NCBI RefSeq assembly: GCF_032678705.1
Contig: NZ_JAVTSS010000002.1
Span: forward strand, 124,001-188,000
Length of the DNA stretch: 64,000 bases
Source: Pedobacter frigiditerrae
GTDB lineage: Bacteria; Bacteroidota; Bacteroidia; Sphingobacteriales; Sphingobacteriaceae
Direction: 5' to 3'
Shown here: positions 51,369 to 60,002 of the stretch, one piece after another
Layout of the letters: each line of letters starts with the position of its first letter
How positions within the stretch are numbered: position 1 is the stretch's first letter
The notes under the pieces: model-generated
The model's database searches: none
What the model was told of the DNA's origin: nothing
The model's input: only the letters and a program-made list of their open reading frames with translations
Program-made: the position numbers and the translations under genes

Positions 51369-51947
51369 TTAAACTGATTGCTGCAAAAAAGTAATTAGTT
51401 TTTGCATAGCTAATGCTCTATGACTAATTTGATTCTTCTCTCCCATTTCCATTTCAGCAAAAGTAATGTTATAGCCGTTTGGTTCAAATATTGGGTCGTA
51501 ACCAAAACCTTTTTCGCCAGTTGGCTCAGTTCTTAAAGTTCCTTCAATCACTCCTTCAAAAAAATAATTTTGCCCATCTTTAATCAAAGAAATTACAGTT
51601 TTAAAACGAGCCTTTCTATTAGTCATGCCTTCCATTTTTTGCAAAAGAAAATGTAAATTCTCTGCATCGCCCCTTTTCCCGCTATATCTTGCAGAATAAA
51701 TTCCAGGCTCATTATTTAAGGCTTCCACTTCCAATCCGCTATCGTCTGCAAAACAATCGATATGGTAATTTTCAACCACGTATGTACTTTTCAAGGCAGC
51801 GTTTTCAGCGAATGTCTCTCCAGTTTCGGGAATATCATATTCGCAACCAATATCTGTAAGGTTTAAAACCTCGTAATTAGGTTTTAATAGCTCACGAACT
51901 TCACTTGTTTTATGTTGGTTGTTGGTAGCGAAAACTAATCTATTAGC
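51369..51947 (-). CDS. rdgB: Non-canonical purine NTP pyrophosphatase (RdgB/HAM1)
   Basis: Hydrolyses dITP, ITP and XTP to keep them out of DNA and RNA. 192 aa from the ATG at 51945-51947; an upstream in-frame start lies inside the next gene. Motifs are VFATNNQHKTSEVRELL near the start, ADDSGLEVEALNNEPGIYSA near residue 68, GFGYDPIFEP near 145 and ISHRALAMQKL near the end. It follows the gene at 51950-52549 with a two-base gap. Confidence 0.95.
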   Translation of the reverse strand, partial: ANRLVFATNNQHKTSEVRELLKPNYEVLNLTDIGCEYDIPETGETFAENAALKSTYVVENYHIDCFADDSGLEVEALNNEPGIYSARYSGKRGDAENLHFLLQKMEGMTNRKARFKTVISLIKDGQNYFFEGVIEGTLRTEPTGEKGFGYDPIFEPNGYNITFAEMEMGEKNQISHRALAMQKLITFLQQSV

Positions 51948-51949
51948 CA

Positions 51950-52549
51950 TTATTTTAGTTGTTGTAAGGTAGCCCATAGCAGTTTTTTACTAGCTTGGTC
52001 GGCATCTAAATCGTGTAAATTTGCCGTAAAAATCATTCTAGTTTGCTCAGCCTTAGACATTTGATGTAAAGCCTGTTCTGCCAAACCTAATGTTTTGGCT
52101 CCTACACCAAATGAAATTAACAATTGACAAGAAAAAACTCGATTCAAATCATCAAACGTAGCATCAAGGTAATTGGCATAGTTAACCAGCGCAAAATCAT
52201 TATTTGTTAACTCTATAGCTTTCACCAACTTCCTTAACAATTCTGTTCCTTGTGGTGAGCTTACTTTATTTGCTGCATCATTTACTAGAATTAAAATGCC
52301 TTTTTGATTCTTACCCAAAAACTCAAAATTCCATTCTTTTTGCATTTTAGGTTTTGGCTCTTCTACAATTGGCAAACTAGGAGTTTCTTCCTTAGTAATA
52401 GGTTTAATTGCTGGAATATGACTTACCAATTCAGCTTTTACTGTAACAGGCTCAACAAAAGCATTTTGAGAATCGTCTTTTACCAAATAAACATCCTCGG
52501 TAAAAAATAAACGCAAAGCTTCGGCGTTACTAGTAAGTTGATTGGCCAT
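51950..52549 (-). CDS. Hypothetical protein upstream of rdgB
   Basis: 199 aa from the ATG at 52547-52549. No signal peptide or membrane segment. N-terminal AEALRLFFTEDVYLVKDDSQ, a Pro/Glu/Lys-rich linker near 40-65, then a globular part: NFEFLGKNQKGILILVNDAA, FALVNYANYLDATFDDLNRV, CQLLISFGVGAKTLGLAEQA and DLDADQASKKLLWATLQQLK. The last part faintly recalls the psi subunit of DNA polymerase III (uracil-glycosylase-like fold with a LW-x-L ending). That idea is low confidence. Two-base gap to rdgB suggests co-expression. Confidence 0.65.
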   Translation of the reverse strand: MANQLTSNAEALRLFFTEDVYLVKDDSQNAFVEPVTVKAELVSHIPAIKPITKEETPSLPIVEEPKPKMQKEWNFEFLGKNQKGILILVNDAANKVSSPQGTELLRKLVKAIELTNNDFALVNYANYLDATFDDLNRVFSCQLLISFGVGAKTLGLAEQALHQMSKAEQTRMIFTANLHDLDADQASKKLLWATLQQLK

Positions 52550-52656
52550 CTTCAATTTTTAATGAAATTATTTTCTGTTAAAATTAGTTAAATATCTTAT
52601 TATAGTGCCTTAAATTGTTACTTTTATCCATTAAAATTATATAGCTGTTGTCTTTT

Positions 52657-53247
52657 GTGAGAAAAGTCTGTTGCATTTTTATTTCATGTTTTTTTATCCA
52701 CGTTACATTTGCGCAAAATGTTGCTTCTGTTAATGGGAAATCCATAAGTACGAAGGAATTTATGTGGGTATATAAAAAAAACCATGCGGGTGTAGCGAAT
52801 GCTTCTTATCAAGAATTAAACGCATACCTAAACCTTTACATTAACTTCAAGTTAAAGGTAGTTGATGCAAAAGCAATGAATTTAGATGCAGATACTGCTT
52901 ACAAAAAAGAAATTAATGGTTACGAAAGCGCCTTAAAATCACAAAAAAAGACTTCTCCTAAAAATATTGAGTACAACTTTATCATGAATGAGTACAGAGA
53001 AGGGGTTTTGATGTTTAACGTATCTGAAAAAAAGATTTGGAGCAAGGTACAAGACAACGACACTCAAATTTTAGACTTCTACAACAAAAATGCCTCGCTT
53101 TATACAGGCAAAACTTTTGACGAAGTACGTGGACAAGTGATTGCAGATTATCAGCAGCATCTAGAAAACGAGTGGATAAAAACCTTAAGGACAAAATATA
53201 ATGTTAAGGTAAACGAAGACGAAATTAAAAAGCTAGCCAAGCCTTAA
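52657..53247 (+). CDS. SurA-N-like foldase lacking the parvulin domain
   Basis: 196 aa from the GTG at 52657 (a TTG three codons earlier is an alternative). Signal peptide ends VTFAQ. The mature part begins NVASVNGKSISTKEFMWVYK, as in Bacteroidetes peptidyl-prolyl isomerases of the SurA/PpiC kind. After LKSQKKTSPKN it goes on as YREGVLMFNVSEKKIWSKVQ, and ends with FDEVRGQVIADYQQHLENEW and TKYNVKVNEDE, both typical of the C-terminal part. No PPIC motif such as HILI or GGDYG is present. It lies 58 bp upstream of the SurA-like gene. Confidence 0.75.
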   Translation: MRKVCCIFISCFFIHVTFAQNVASVNGKSISTKEFMWVYKKNHAGVANASYQELNAYLNLYINFKLKVVDAKAMNLDADTAYKKEINGYESALKSQKKTSPKNIEYNFIMNEYREGVLMFNVSEKKIWSKVQDNDTQILDFYNKNASLYTGKTFDEVRGQVIADYQQHLENEWIKTLRTKYNVKVNEDEIKKLAKP

Positions 53248-53268
53248 AAGCTTTGTAATTTGAAATAT

Positions 53269-53276
53269 TAACTTTG
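53269..53276 (+). promoter_or_regulatory. -7 promoter element of the SurA-like gene
   Basis: TAACTTTG, 29 bases before the ATG at 53306. No TTG at the standard spacing was found. Confidence 0.5.
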
Positions 53277-53305
53277 CAATAGAAATACAATTGAACAAAA
53301 ATAGA

Positions 53306-54670
53306 ATGAAGAAATTTTTATTAATAGCAGGCGGTTTAATGTGTCTGTTTTTAAATGTAAATGCACAAAAAACGAATATAGATAAAGTTGTTGCCGTAGT
53401 TGGAAGTAATATTATTCTATTATCAGATTTAAATCAGCAGTACGCCATTTACCTTAATCAAGGTAATCCGGCAGATGAAAAAGCTAAATGTTATTTCTTG
53501 CAGCAAATGTTGGTTCAAAAATTATTGAAACAACAAGCAGAGATTGACTCGATCATGGTTGAAGACACTCAAGTTGATGATGCCTTAGATAAACGTATGC
53601 GTTACCAAATACAACGCATGGGTGGACAAGAAAAATTAGAGCAATTTTTGCAAAAGTCTGTACTACAGTATAAAGACGAAATGAGACCTGACATTAAAGA
53701 AGGTCTTATTGCAGAGAAAATGCAACAAAAAATAACCGAAAATGCTACGGTTACACCATTAGAGGTTAAACAATACTTTGAAGGATACAAAAAAGATAGC
53801 TTGCCAGATATTGGTACAGAACTAGAAATTGGTGAGATTTCTTTATATCCAAAATTAACAAAAGCCGAAAAGCAAAAATATTACGATAAACTTGATGCCA
53901 TTAGATTACGTATTAAAAGTGGAGAAGATTTTGGTTTCTTAGCTAAAACTTATTCTGAAGATCCAGGTTCAGCATCTGAAGGTGGTGATTATGGGTTTAT
54001 CGACAGGACTACAATGGTAAAAGAATTTACTGCTTGGGCATTTAAATTAAAAGCCGGAGAAATGTCACCAGTATTTGAAACCGAATTTGGTTATCACATT
54101 GTGCAAGTGATAGAGCGCAGAGGTGAACAAGCCCATGTAAGACATATCTTAATTAAGCCTGTTACAACCTTAGCAAGTTTAGAGCGTGTTAAATTAAAGG
54201 CAGATAGCATCTATAAAGACATTGTAGCTAAAAAGATACCGTTTTCAGCTGCTGCATCTTTATACTCAGACAACAAAGAAACACAATACAATGGAGGTAT
54301 GATGTTATATGCAGATAATGTAACAGCTAGAACAACATTTATTCCCGTAGAAAAATTAGATCCTACTATATTCGTGGTTGTAGATACAATGAAAGTTGGG
54401 TCTATATCTAAGCCCGTAGCCTTTAACAATGCACAAGATGGAAAGGAAGGTTATAAAATTTTCTTGTTGAAATCTAAGATCCCACCTCACAAAGGAAACT
54501 TAGATCAAGATTACCCAAAGTTTAAGGAAAGAGCTCAAAAAGAAAAAGAAGCTAAGATCATGAGCGAGTGGTTTGAAAAACGCAAAGAAACTACCTATAT
54601 TAGGGTCGATGACGAGTTTGCTACTTGTGATGAAATGAAACTTTGGGTTAAAACAGACAAGAAACAATAA
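53306..54670 (+). CDS. surA: SurA-like peptidyl-prolyl isomerase with two parvulin domains
   Basis: 454 aa from the ATG at 53306; a TTG five codons upstream is less likely. Signal peptide ends VNAQ. The N-terminal chaperone part has VVAVVGSNIILLSDLNQQYA and a helical run to about residue 165. The first parvulin domain includes FGFLAKTYSEDPGSASEGG and GEMSPVFETEFGYHIVQV; the second begins HVRHILIKP and contains YNGGMMLYADN. It is a periplasmic chaperone for outer-membrane proteins. The moxR ATG follows its stop directly. Confidence 0.92.
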   Translation: MKKFLLIAGGLMCLFLNVNAQKTNIDKVVAVVGSNIILLSDLNQQYAIYLNQGNPADEKAKCYFLQQMLVQKLLKQQAEIDSIMVEDTQVDDALDKRMRYQIQRMGGQEKLEQFLQKSVLQYKDEMRPDIKEGLIAEKMQQKITENATVTPLEVKQYFEGYKKDSLPDIGTELEIGEISLYPKLTKAEKQKYYDKLDAIRLRIKSGEDFGFLAKTYSEDPGSASEGGDYGFIDRTTMVKEFTAWAFKLKAGEMSPVFETEFGYHIVQVIERRGEQAHVRHILIKPVTTLASLERVKLKADSIYKDIVAKKIPFSAAASLYSDNKETQYNGGMMLYADNVTARTTFIPVEKLDPTIFVVVDTMKVGSISKPVAFNNAQDGKEGYKIFLLKSKIPPHKGNLDQDYPKFKERAQKEKEAKIMSEWFEKRKETTYIRVDDEFATCDEMKLWVKTDKKQ

Positions 54671-55633
54671 ATGCAGTTTAAAAACGAGGTAGAAGCCGTA
54701 GATGCGCTGAACCAATCCTTCAACAAAATAAAAGCCGAAATAGGCAAAGTTGTAATTGGTCAGGATGAAATAATAAAAGCTGTGCTCATTGCTATTTTTA
54801 GCAACGGGCACTGTTTATTAGTTGGCGTACCTGGCTTGGCAAAAACCTTGTTGGTTCAAACTGTTGCTAGCGTTTTAGACCTCAATTTTAACAGAATTCA
54901 GTTTACGCCAGATTTAATGCCAAGCGATATAATTGGTGCTGAGATTTTAGGTGAAGACCGTCATTTTAAATTTATAAAAGGTCCAATCTTTTCTAACATT
55001 ATTTTGGCCGATGAGATTAACCGTACACCTCCAAAAACACAGGCAGCTTTATTAGAAGCCATGCAAGAGAAAGCGGTTACAGCGGCTGGTCACACACATA
55101 AATTACCTCAACCTTTCTTTGTATTGGCTACACAAAATCCAATTGAGCAAGAAGGTACTTATCCACTTCCCGAAGCGCAATTAGACCGTTTCATGTTTAA
55201 CATTAAGTTAGATTATCCAGCATTTGCTGATGAGTTAACCATTGTGAAAAACACAACGAGCAATAGGGAAGTTAAATTAGAGAAAATCATCAGTGCTGAT
55301 GAAATTCAATATTTCCAAAAGCTAATCAGAAATATTCCTGTTACTGATAATGTACTAGAATACGCTGTTAAGTTAGCTGCCAAAACTCGTCCAAATACCG
55401 AACTTGCATCAGAAGCAATTAACAATTATGTTTCTTGGGGCGCTGGACCAAGAGCTTCTCAGTTTTTGGTATTAGGTGCTAAATGTCACGCAGCTATTTC
55501 AGGGAAATATGCGCCAGATATTGAAGATGTACAAGCAGTTGCAGAGCCCATTTTACGCCATAGAATTGTTCGTAATTACAGAGCAGAGGCCGAAGGTTTG
55601 TCAATAGAAAAAATCATTAAGGATTTGTTTTAA
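54671..55633 (+). CDS. MoxR-family AAA+ ATPase
   Basis: 320 aa. Walker A GVPGLAKTLLVQTVA near residue 55, Walker B NIILADEINRTPPKTQAALL near 112, sensor 1 VLATQNPIEQEGTYPLPEAQ near 154 and the lid motif GAGPRASQFLVLGAKCHA near 257. MoxR ATPases usually help assemble or fold a complex with von Willebrand A domain proteins. The common companions (DUF58 and BatA-like genes) are not downstream here; repeat DNA follows. It abuts the SurA-like gene. Confidence 0.92.
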   Translation: MQFKNEVEAVDALNQSFNKIKAEIGKVVIGQDEIIKAVLIAIFSNGHCLLVGVPGLAKTLLVQTVASVLDLNFNRIQFTPDLMPSDIIGAEILGEDRHFKFIKGPIFSNIILADEINRTPPKTQAALLEAMQEKAVTAAGHTHKLPQPFFVLATQNPIEQEGTYPLPEAQLDRFMFNIKLDYPAFADELTIVKNTTSNREVKLEKIISADEIQYFQKLIRNIPVTDNVLEYAVKLAAKTRPNTELASEAINNYVSWGAGPRASQFLVLGAKCHAAISGKYAPDIEDVQAVAEPILRHRIVRNYRAEAEGLSIEKIIKDLF

Positions 55634-55649
55634 TTAGTTTTGTCTTCTA

Positions 55650-55830
55650 ATAATGTTGTCACTCTGAGCTTGTCGAAGAGCTTTAGTTAAAATTTTTAAG
55701 AATTCGAAAAGCAAAGACAGCATTCCAATTATTGTTAGTCCTGCTCATTCATTACAAGTCCTCTCCCGATGTAAAATCGGGATGTGGGCTTTCCATTACT
55801 ATCAGGTTTAGAGAAGTAAGGGTTGTGCTA
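55650..55830. repeat. Repeat-rich gap after the moxR gene
   Basis: No gene is seen in 55634-55954. It holds GTCACTCTGAGCTTGTCGAA at about 55656-55675, a GACAGCATTCC block near 55717 (shared with 5782-5792), and CCCGATGTAAAATCGGGATG ... ATTACTATCAGGTTTA, which is like the segment at 16480-16560. Confidence 0.5.
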
Positions 55831-55954
55831 CGAATTAAGAACTAAATGCATAGGAATTATACGGTTTATATTCCATTTATAAATAATTTGAAAGGCTTGG
55901 AAAATACAAAAGTTAGTAAACATTGCTTGGCAAATAGAAAATTCAAATTATAAT

Positions 55955-56407
55955 ATGAAAGGTCCTTTAATAAGGAAAGTCATTCTAATCGCACTAACAA
56001 TTTTTATATTCGGTTGCGGAATCAAATCAGAAGTATCTGCTACAAATCCAATTGCTGATAACAATAAAGATGTATTAGTTCTAGCTAATTTGATACAAGA
56101 GCAACTAATAAAAACAAAAGGACGAGCCATTAATCATCATGAGTTAATTCAGAATGACACTTTAAAAAGAATTTCAAATAACTTTGAAAAGATAGAATTA
56201 GCGCACCATGGTGGTTATATTTCAGTCTACTATAAATTCTCTAATTTAAGAGATAGGAATATAGAATTAACGAATATCGAAAAAAAGACATTGACTAAGA
56301 GGACCGTTATTATGAAAGATTTGGGAAGACAATTTGACGGTGAAATTCAGTTAGAATATGGAGAAAAGTTTTACCATATTAAAAAAATTATAGTGTGTAA
56401 GGAATAA
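55955..56407 (+). CDS. Small lipoprotein, hypothetical
   Basis: 150 aa. Lipoprotein signal MKGPLIRKVILIALTIFIFG followed by CGIKSEVSA, with the lipid Cys at 21. The mature part has no recognised domain; it contains LAHHGGYISVYYKFSNLRDR, a beta pattern, and ends IKKIIVCKE. It is 17 bp upstream of the M28 gene on the same strand, so the two may share an mRNA. Confidence 0.6.
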   Translation: MKGPLIRKVILIALTIFIFGCGIKSEVSATNPIADNNKDVLVLANLIQEQLIKTKGRAINHHELIQNDTLKRISNNFEKIELAHHGGYISVYYKFSNLRDRNIELTNIEKKTLTKRTVIMKDLGRQFDGEIQLEYGEKFYHIKKIIVCKE

Positions 56408-56424
56408 TTCAAAAATTACATAGG

Positions 56425-57345
56425 ATGAATCAATTAAGACTCATATCAATCATCATTCTTCTCTTACTGAGCAATTTCTGTTTTGCATCCAACAACTCAG
56501 ATACGACACTCATCAAATCTCATCTAACAGTCCTTACCAAAACACCTAAGTTTCGCACTTATCAAAACGTAGACCAGCTCAACCAAACTGCCAACTACAT
56601 TAAAAGTGTTTTTGAGAAATATGCAGACAGTGTTTATTTTCAAGAATATGAAGTAAACGGACAGACCTATAAAAATGTGATTTGCTCTTTTGGCACTGCC
56701 AATAAAAAAAGAATTATTGTTGGTGCACATTATGATAGTTGCGGCGACCAAGAAGGTGCAGATGACAATGCAAGTGGCGTAGTTGGTTTATTAGAATTGG
56801 CTAGAATGTTAAAAGGCCAAAAGCTAAACCAACGGATAGATTTAGTGGCCTTTTCATTAGAAGAACCACCATTTTTCAGAACAGAATTTATGGGTAGTTA
56901 TGTTCATGCCAAATCATTAATAGATAACAAAACAGAGGTTTACGGAATGATTTCCTTAGAAATGATTGGTTACTTTAAGGATGAGAAGAAATCGCAAAGC
57001 TATCCACTTGGTTTGCTTTCATTAATTTATGGCAATAAAGGAAATTACATCACCTTAATTAAAAAATTTGGTGCTGGGCAATTCACTAGAAAATTTTGTA
57101 GAACATTTAAGTCGGCCAAAACGATAAGGACAAAAAAGTTTGCTGGTCCGCCAGCATTGCCAGGAATTGATTTTTCAGACCATTTAAACTATTGGAATTT
57201 TGGCTTTAGTGCATTAATGCTCACCGATACTTCTTTTTTTAGAAATAAAAACTACCACAAGCCTACCGATACAATGGAAACCTTAGATATTGCTCGAATG
57301 TCAAAAGTAATTGATGGTGTTTTTGCATCTTTGATAAAATTGTAA
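56425..57345 (+). CDS. Secreted M28 family metallopeptidase
   Basis: 306 aa with a signal peptide ending NFCFAS. The di-zinc aminopeptidase core is present: VGAHYDSCGDQEGADDNASG near residue 93 with the first His and Asp ligands, FSLEEPPFF near 145 with the catalytic Glu pair, and MISLEMIGYF near 177. The last ligand is probably in the HYNHK-like FFRNKNYHKPTDTMETL near 282. It would cleave N-terminal residues from peptides outside the inner membrane. Confidence 0.9.
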   Translation: MNQLRLISIIILLLLSNFCFASNNSDTTLIKSHLTVLTKTPKFRTYQNVDQLNQTANYIKSVFEKYADSVYFQEYEVNGQTYKNVICSFGTANKKRIIVGAHYDSCGDQEGADDNASGVVGLLELARMLKGQKLNQRIDLVAFSLEEPPFFRTEFMGSYVHAKSLIDNKTEVYGMISLEMIGYFKDEKKSQSYPLGLLSLIYGNKGNYITLIKKFGAGQFTRKFCRTFKSAKTIRTKKFAGPPALPGIDFSDHLNYWNFGFSALMLTDTSFFRNKNYHKPTDTMETLDIARMSKVIDGVFASLIKL

Positions 57346-57402
57346 GCTTTTAGTTAAGTAAATTAGATAGAACTTATCACTATATTTAATTAATTGTAAT
57401 TT

Positions 57403-58236
57403 ATGGATAATTCTATTTCAAGAAGATTAGCAGTCAAAAGCACTGTTTTTGGAGCATTATTCGCTTCCATTCCTCATATTTTATATTCAAAGGAAATCGT
57501 AAACCTAAACCATACGTTAATAGACAACAAGCGATATCCAGCCATAGCTGAATCTGTAGTTTCAGAAGTAGTTGGACTTTCTCATTTTGATTTAGAAAAA
57601 TTAAAGGTATTGGTAAATGCTCGTCCAGAGCTTGCTAGGGCAACTTGGGATTGGGGTTTCGGAGATTGGGAATCAGCAATTGGTGCCGCATCCCATGTCG
57701 GAAGAAAGGATATCATAGATTTTTTACTTTCAAAAGGTGCTAGGCCAGACATTTTTACCTTTGCTACTTTGGGTTCTTTTGACACCGTAAGAACAATGAT
57801 TGAATTTGTACCAGGCTTACAAAGAACCTTAGGCCCTCATGGCATAAGCTTAATGCAACATGTTAAAAATGGAATTGAGGCTAAAACTGGGAGCGCTACA
57901 GAAGCTAATAAATTACTTGATTATTTACTGAAACTTGGAGATGCAGATGGCATAAAGTATGATGTAATTGCCGAGTCTGACAAAGAGCAATATTTAGGTG
58001 ATTATAAATATGGCGAAGGCCCTACCGATGGTTTTACAATTAGACTTAACATGAGAAAGTTAGTGTCAATTGGTGTAATTGGAAAGTTTGGAGGTACGTT
58101 ATTAAAAACAAGTGAAAATAAATTTACATATAATGGAGCTCCGTCTGTTGAGATTACCTTCCAATTTGACAAGGAGAAAGTAAGCTCATTAACCATTAAA
58201 GAACCAGGTTTAACCTTATTAGCAAAGAAAATCTAA
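57403..58236 (+). CDS. Ankyrin-repeat-like protein with a Tat-type signal
   Basis: 277 aa. The N-terminus MDNSISRRLAVKSTVFGALF has the twin-arginine pattern SRRLAVK and a short hydrophobic stretch, so export by Tat is possible. Residues about 85-135 hold two ankyrin-like units: AIGAASHVGRKDIIDFLLSK with GARPD, and FATLGSFDTVRTMIEFVPG. The C-terminal third (KYGEGPTDGFTIRLNMRKLV, then VEITFQFDKEKVSSLTI) is a beta-rich domain seen with other Bacteroidetes Tat proteins. Function unknown. Confidence 0.75.
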   Translation: MDNSISRRLAVKSTVFGALFASIPHILYSKEIVNLNHTLIDNKRYPAIAESVVSEVVGLSHFDLEKLKVLVNARPELARATWDWGFGDWESAIGAASHVGRKDIIDFLLSKGARPDIFTFATLGSFDTVRTMIEFVPGLQRTLGPHGISLMQHVKNGIEAKTGSATEANKLLDYLLKLGDADGIKYDVIAESDKEQYLGDYKYGEGPTDGFTIRLNMRKLVSIGVIGKFGGTLLKTSENKFTYNGAPSVEITFQFDKEKVSSLTIKEPGLTLLAKKI

Positions 58237-58312
58237 TACAAATTATTAGTTGTTATTATAATTCAATTGTCCCTCTTTCAAAAAATAAAACTTCATATTT
58301 TATTTTTTTATC

Positions 58313-58320
58313 TACATTTG
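58313..58320 (+). promoter_or_regulatory. -7 promoter-like element
   Basis: TACATTTG, 15 bases before the ATG of a 35-codon reading frame at 58336. It could serve that frame or the TPR gene at 58526. Confidence 0.45.
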
Positions 58321-58335
58321 TAAAAAAATAAAGCA

Positions 58336-58443
58336 ATGAAACTGAATCAACATATCCAAAAAAATAGCTTTAGCCAGTCTAGTTGGCTAATAGGCTCGGG
58401 TATGAACTTTAGTTTCCTTCCCCTGCAATTTGCCTTTAGCTAA
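58336..58443 (+). CDS. Possible very small peptide (35 aa)
   Basis: ATG at 58336, stop TAA at 58441. The peptide MKLNQHIQKNSFSQSSWLIG is followed by a hydrophobic end with FLPLQFAFS. It lies just after a -7 element and 83 bp before the TPR gene. The ribosome-binding region is poor. It may be an upstream leader peptide, or chance. Confidence 0.3.
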   Translation: MKLNQHIQKNSFSQSSWLIGSGMNFSFLPLQFAFS

Positions 58444-58525
58444 TAGCTTTAAAGGTTAAAAACAAATCAATTTTATTATTACACAATTATTGTTGGCCTT
58501 ATTGCCTAACAAAAAACATATCCTT

Positions 58526-59047
58526 ATGGACATATTATACACTGTAGAAGAAAAATATTTACAGGCAATAGAAGAATTACACTATGGTGAATTGCCAAAA
58601 GCACTTCACCTATTTAAGGAAATAATTAACAGCGATACTGATTATGCAAGAGCGCATTATCAATTAGGTTGTTGTTATCATTACCAATTTAAAGATTATC
58701 AAACTGCAGGCTACTATTATAAAAATTGCGCTGACTTAGACCCTGCGTTTCCTGATGTTTACGAACACTACTTAAAGTTGGTAATAACACTTAAAATGAA
58801 AAAGATGGTTCATCAAATTGCTAGTAAAGCATTAACTGTACCAGGGGTTTGTAAAGCAAATATTTACGAAAGCTTGGGTTTATTTGCGGAAGAAGAACAA
58901 AATTTTGTTGACGCAAAAGAACAGTATAAAAAGGCTGCATTAGCTACGGCAAGCCAAAATGAGCATAGTCAAATTCAAGAACACTTGAAACGTATTTCTG
59001 ATAAGCAAAATGCTAATCAGTATATGATTTATGCTTACCAAGGGTAA
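58526..59047 (+). CDS. Tetratricopeptide repeat protein
   Basis: 173 aa from the ATG at 58526; an earlier in-frame start gives a poor N-terminus. No signal peptide. TPR-type pairs: KYLQAIEELHYGELPKALHL, ARAHYQLGCCYHYQFKDYQT and ANIYESLGLFAEEEQNFVDA. Probably a soluble protein-interaction module. Its stop lies in a hairpin shared with the convergent GDPD gene. Confidence 0.8.
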   Translation: MDILYTVEEKYLQAIEELHYGELPKALHLFKEIINSDTDYARAHYQLGCCYHYQFKDYQTAGYYYKNCADLDPAFPDVYEHYLKLVITLKMKKMVHQIASKALTVPGVCKANIYESLGLFAEEEQNFVDAKEQYKKAALATASQNEHSQIQEHLKRISDKQNANQYMIYAYQG

Positions 59048-59067
59048 TTGATTTTATCAATTACCCT
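59041..59067. terminator. Bidirectional hairpin at the convergent gene ends
   Basis: AGGGTAATTGA (59041-59051) and TCAATTACCCT (59057-59067) are perfect inverses. It contains the stop codons of both the TPR and GDPD genes. There is no long T run, so it is a weak or overlapping terminator. Confidence 0.65.
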
Positions 59068-59944
59068 TATTAATTTGCCCCATTAAGTTTGGGTAATCCG
59101 TTATAATTCCATCAACACCTAGGTTCATCATGTATTCGATATCCTTTACAGAGTTTACTGTCCACGGGATAATTTTTACACCAGCTTTGTGGCATTTATC
59201 AACTAGGTTTTTCCCAACCAAAACCGAATATGGGCTATAAATTGTCGGTGTAAAGCCTAAATCTGCTATGTTATTTTCAAAATCTTCCTTTTCATCAATC
59301 CCTAAAGAAGTTTTCATTTTAGGATATTTTTGATGTAGATATTGCAAAGTTCTGATATCAAAAGATTGAATAATCACACGTTTTTCAAGTTTTTTCTTTT
59401 TTACTATTTCCATTATAATTTCTACATATTCTTCTGGACTAGGTTGAAACTCCCCATCACCTTTACGAATTAGTTTGGTTTCGATATTATAGTCGGGCTT
59501 TGTCAATTTGTGCAGTTTCACATAAGCTTCTACCGAGTCTATTAACTCTCCTAATAATGGCTTATGAGCTTTAAACTTCTGTTGTCCTAAAAAGCGAGGG
59601 TGAACTTTGCTACCAACATCAAACTTCTTCACTTCTTCATAATCCATTTTAAAGATATTGTATTTCTTTTCGTCTTTTAACGAAATTGGCTTTCCTGCTG
59701 GCGTTAAACTATATTCGTGATTAAAATAGGGTTCTTGTGAGACCACAGCTTGTTTATCTTTAGAAATTACAATATCCATTTCTATGGTAGTGGCTCCTAA
59801 ATCTATGGCTTTAATCATTCCTGCGATAGTATTTTCTGGCATAATACCTCGAGCGCCTCGGTGTCCTTGAACATCGAATTTCTTTTGTGCCCAAGTTGTT
59901 AAAAACAAAGAAAGAAATAAGGTTAAAAGTAGGAGTTTTTTCAT
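59057..59944 (-). CDS. Glycerophosphodiester phosphodiesterase, secreted
   Basis: 295 aa from the ATG at 59942-59944, which gives a good signal peptide (LLLLTLFLSLFLTTWAQ). An upstream in-frame start runs through repeat DNA and is rejected. The GDPD motifs are QGHRGARGIMPENTIAG near the mature N-terminus, ATTIEMDIVISKDKQAVVSQ and IIPWTVNSVKDIEYMMNLGV near the end, with DGIITDYP. It hydrolyses glycerophosphodiesters to glycerol 3-phosphate and an alcohol in the periplasm. Confidence 0.92.
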   Translation of the reverse strand: MKKLLLLTLFLSLFLTTWAQKKFDVQGHRGARGIMPENTIAGMIKAIDLGATTIEMDIVISKDKQAVVSQEPYFNHEYSLTPAGKPISLKDEKKYNIFKMDYEEVKKFDVGSKVHPRFLGQQKFKAHKPLLGELIDSVEAYVKLHKLTKPDYNIETKLIRKGDGEFQPSPEEYVEIIMEIVKKKKLEKRVIIQSFDIRTLQYLHQKYPKMKTSLGIDEKEDFENNIADLGFTPTIYSPYSVLVGKNLVDKCHKAGVKIIPWTVNSVKDIEYMMNLGVDGIITDYPNLMGQINKGN

Positions 59945-60002
59945 GGTTGATTTGTAATCAATAATAACGCCAAAGTTTAAGTTGTTATTGAGAGGAGTAA
60001 AA

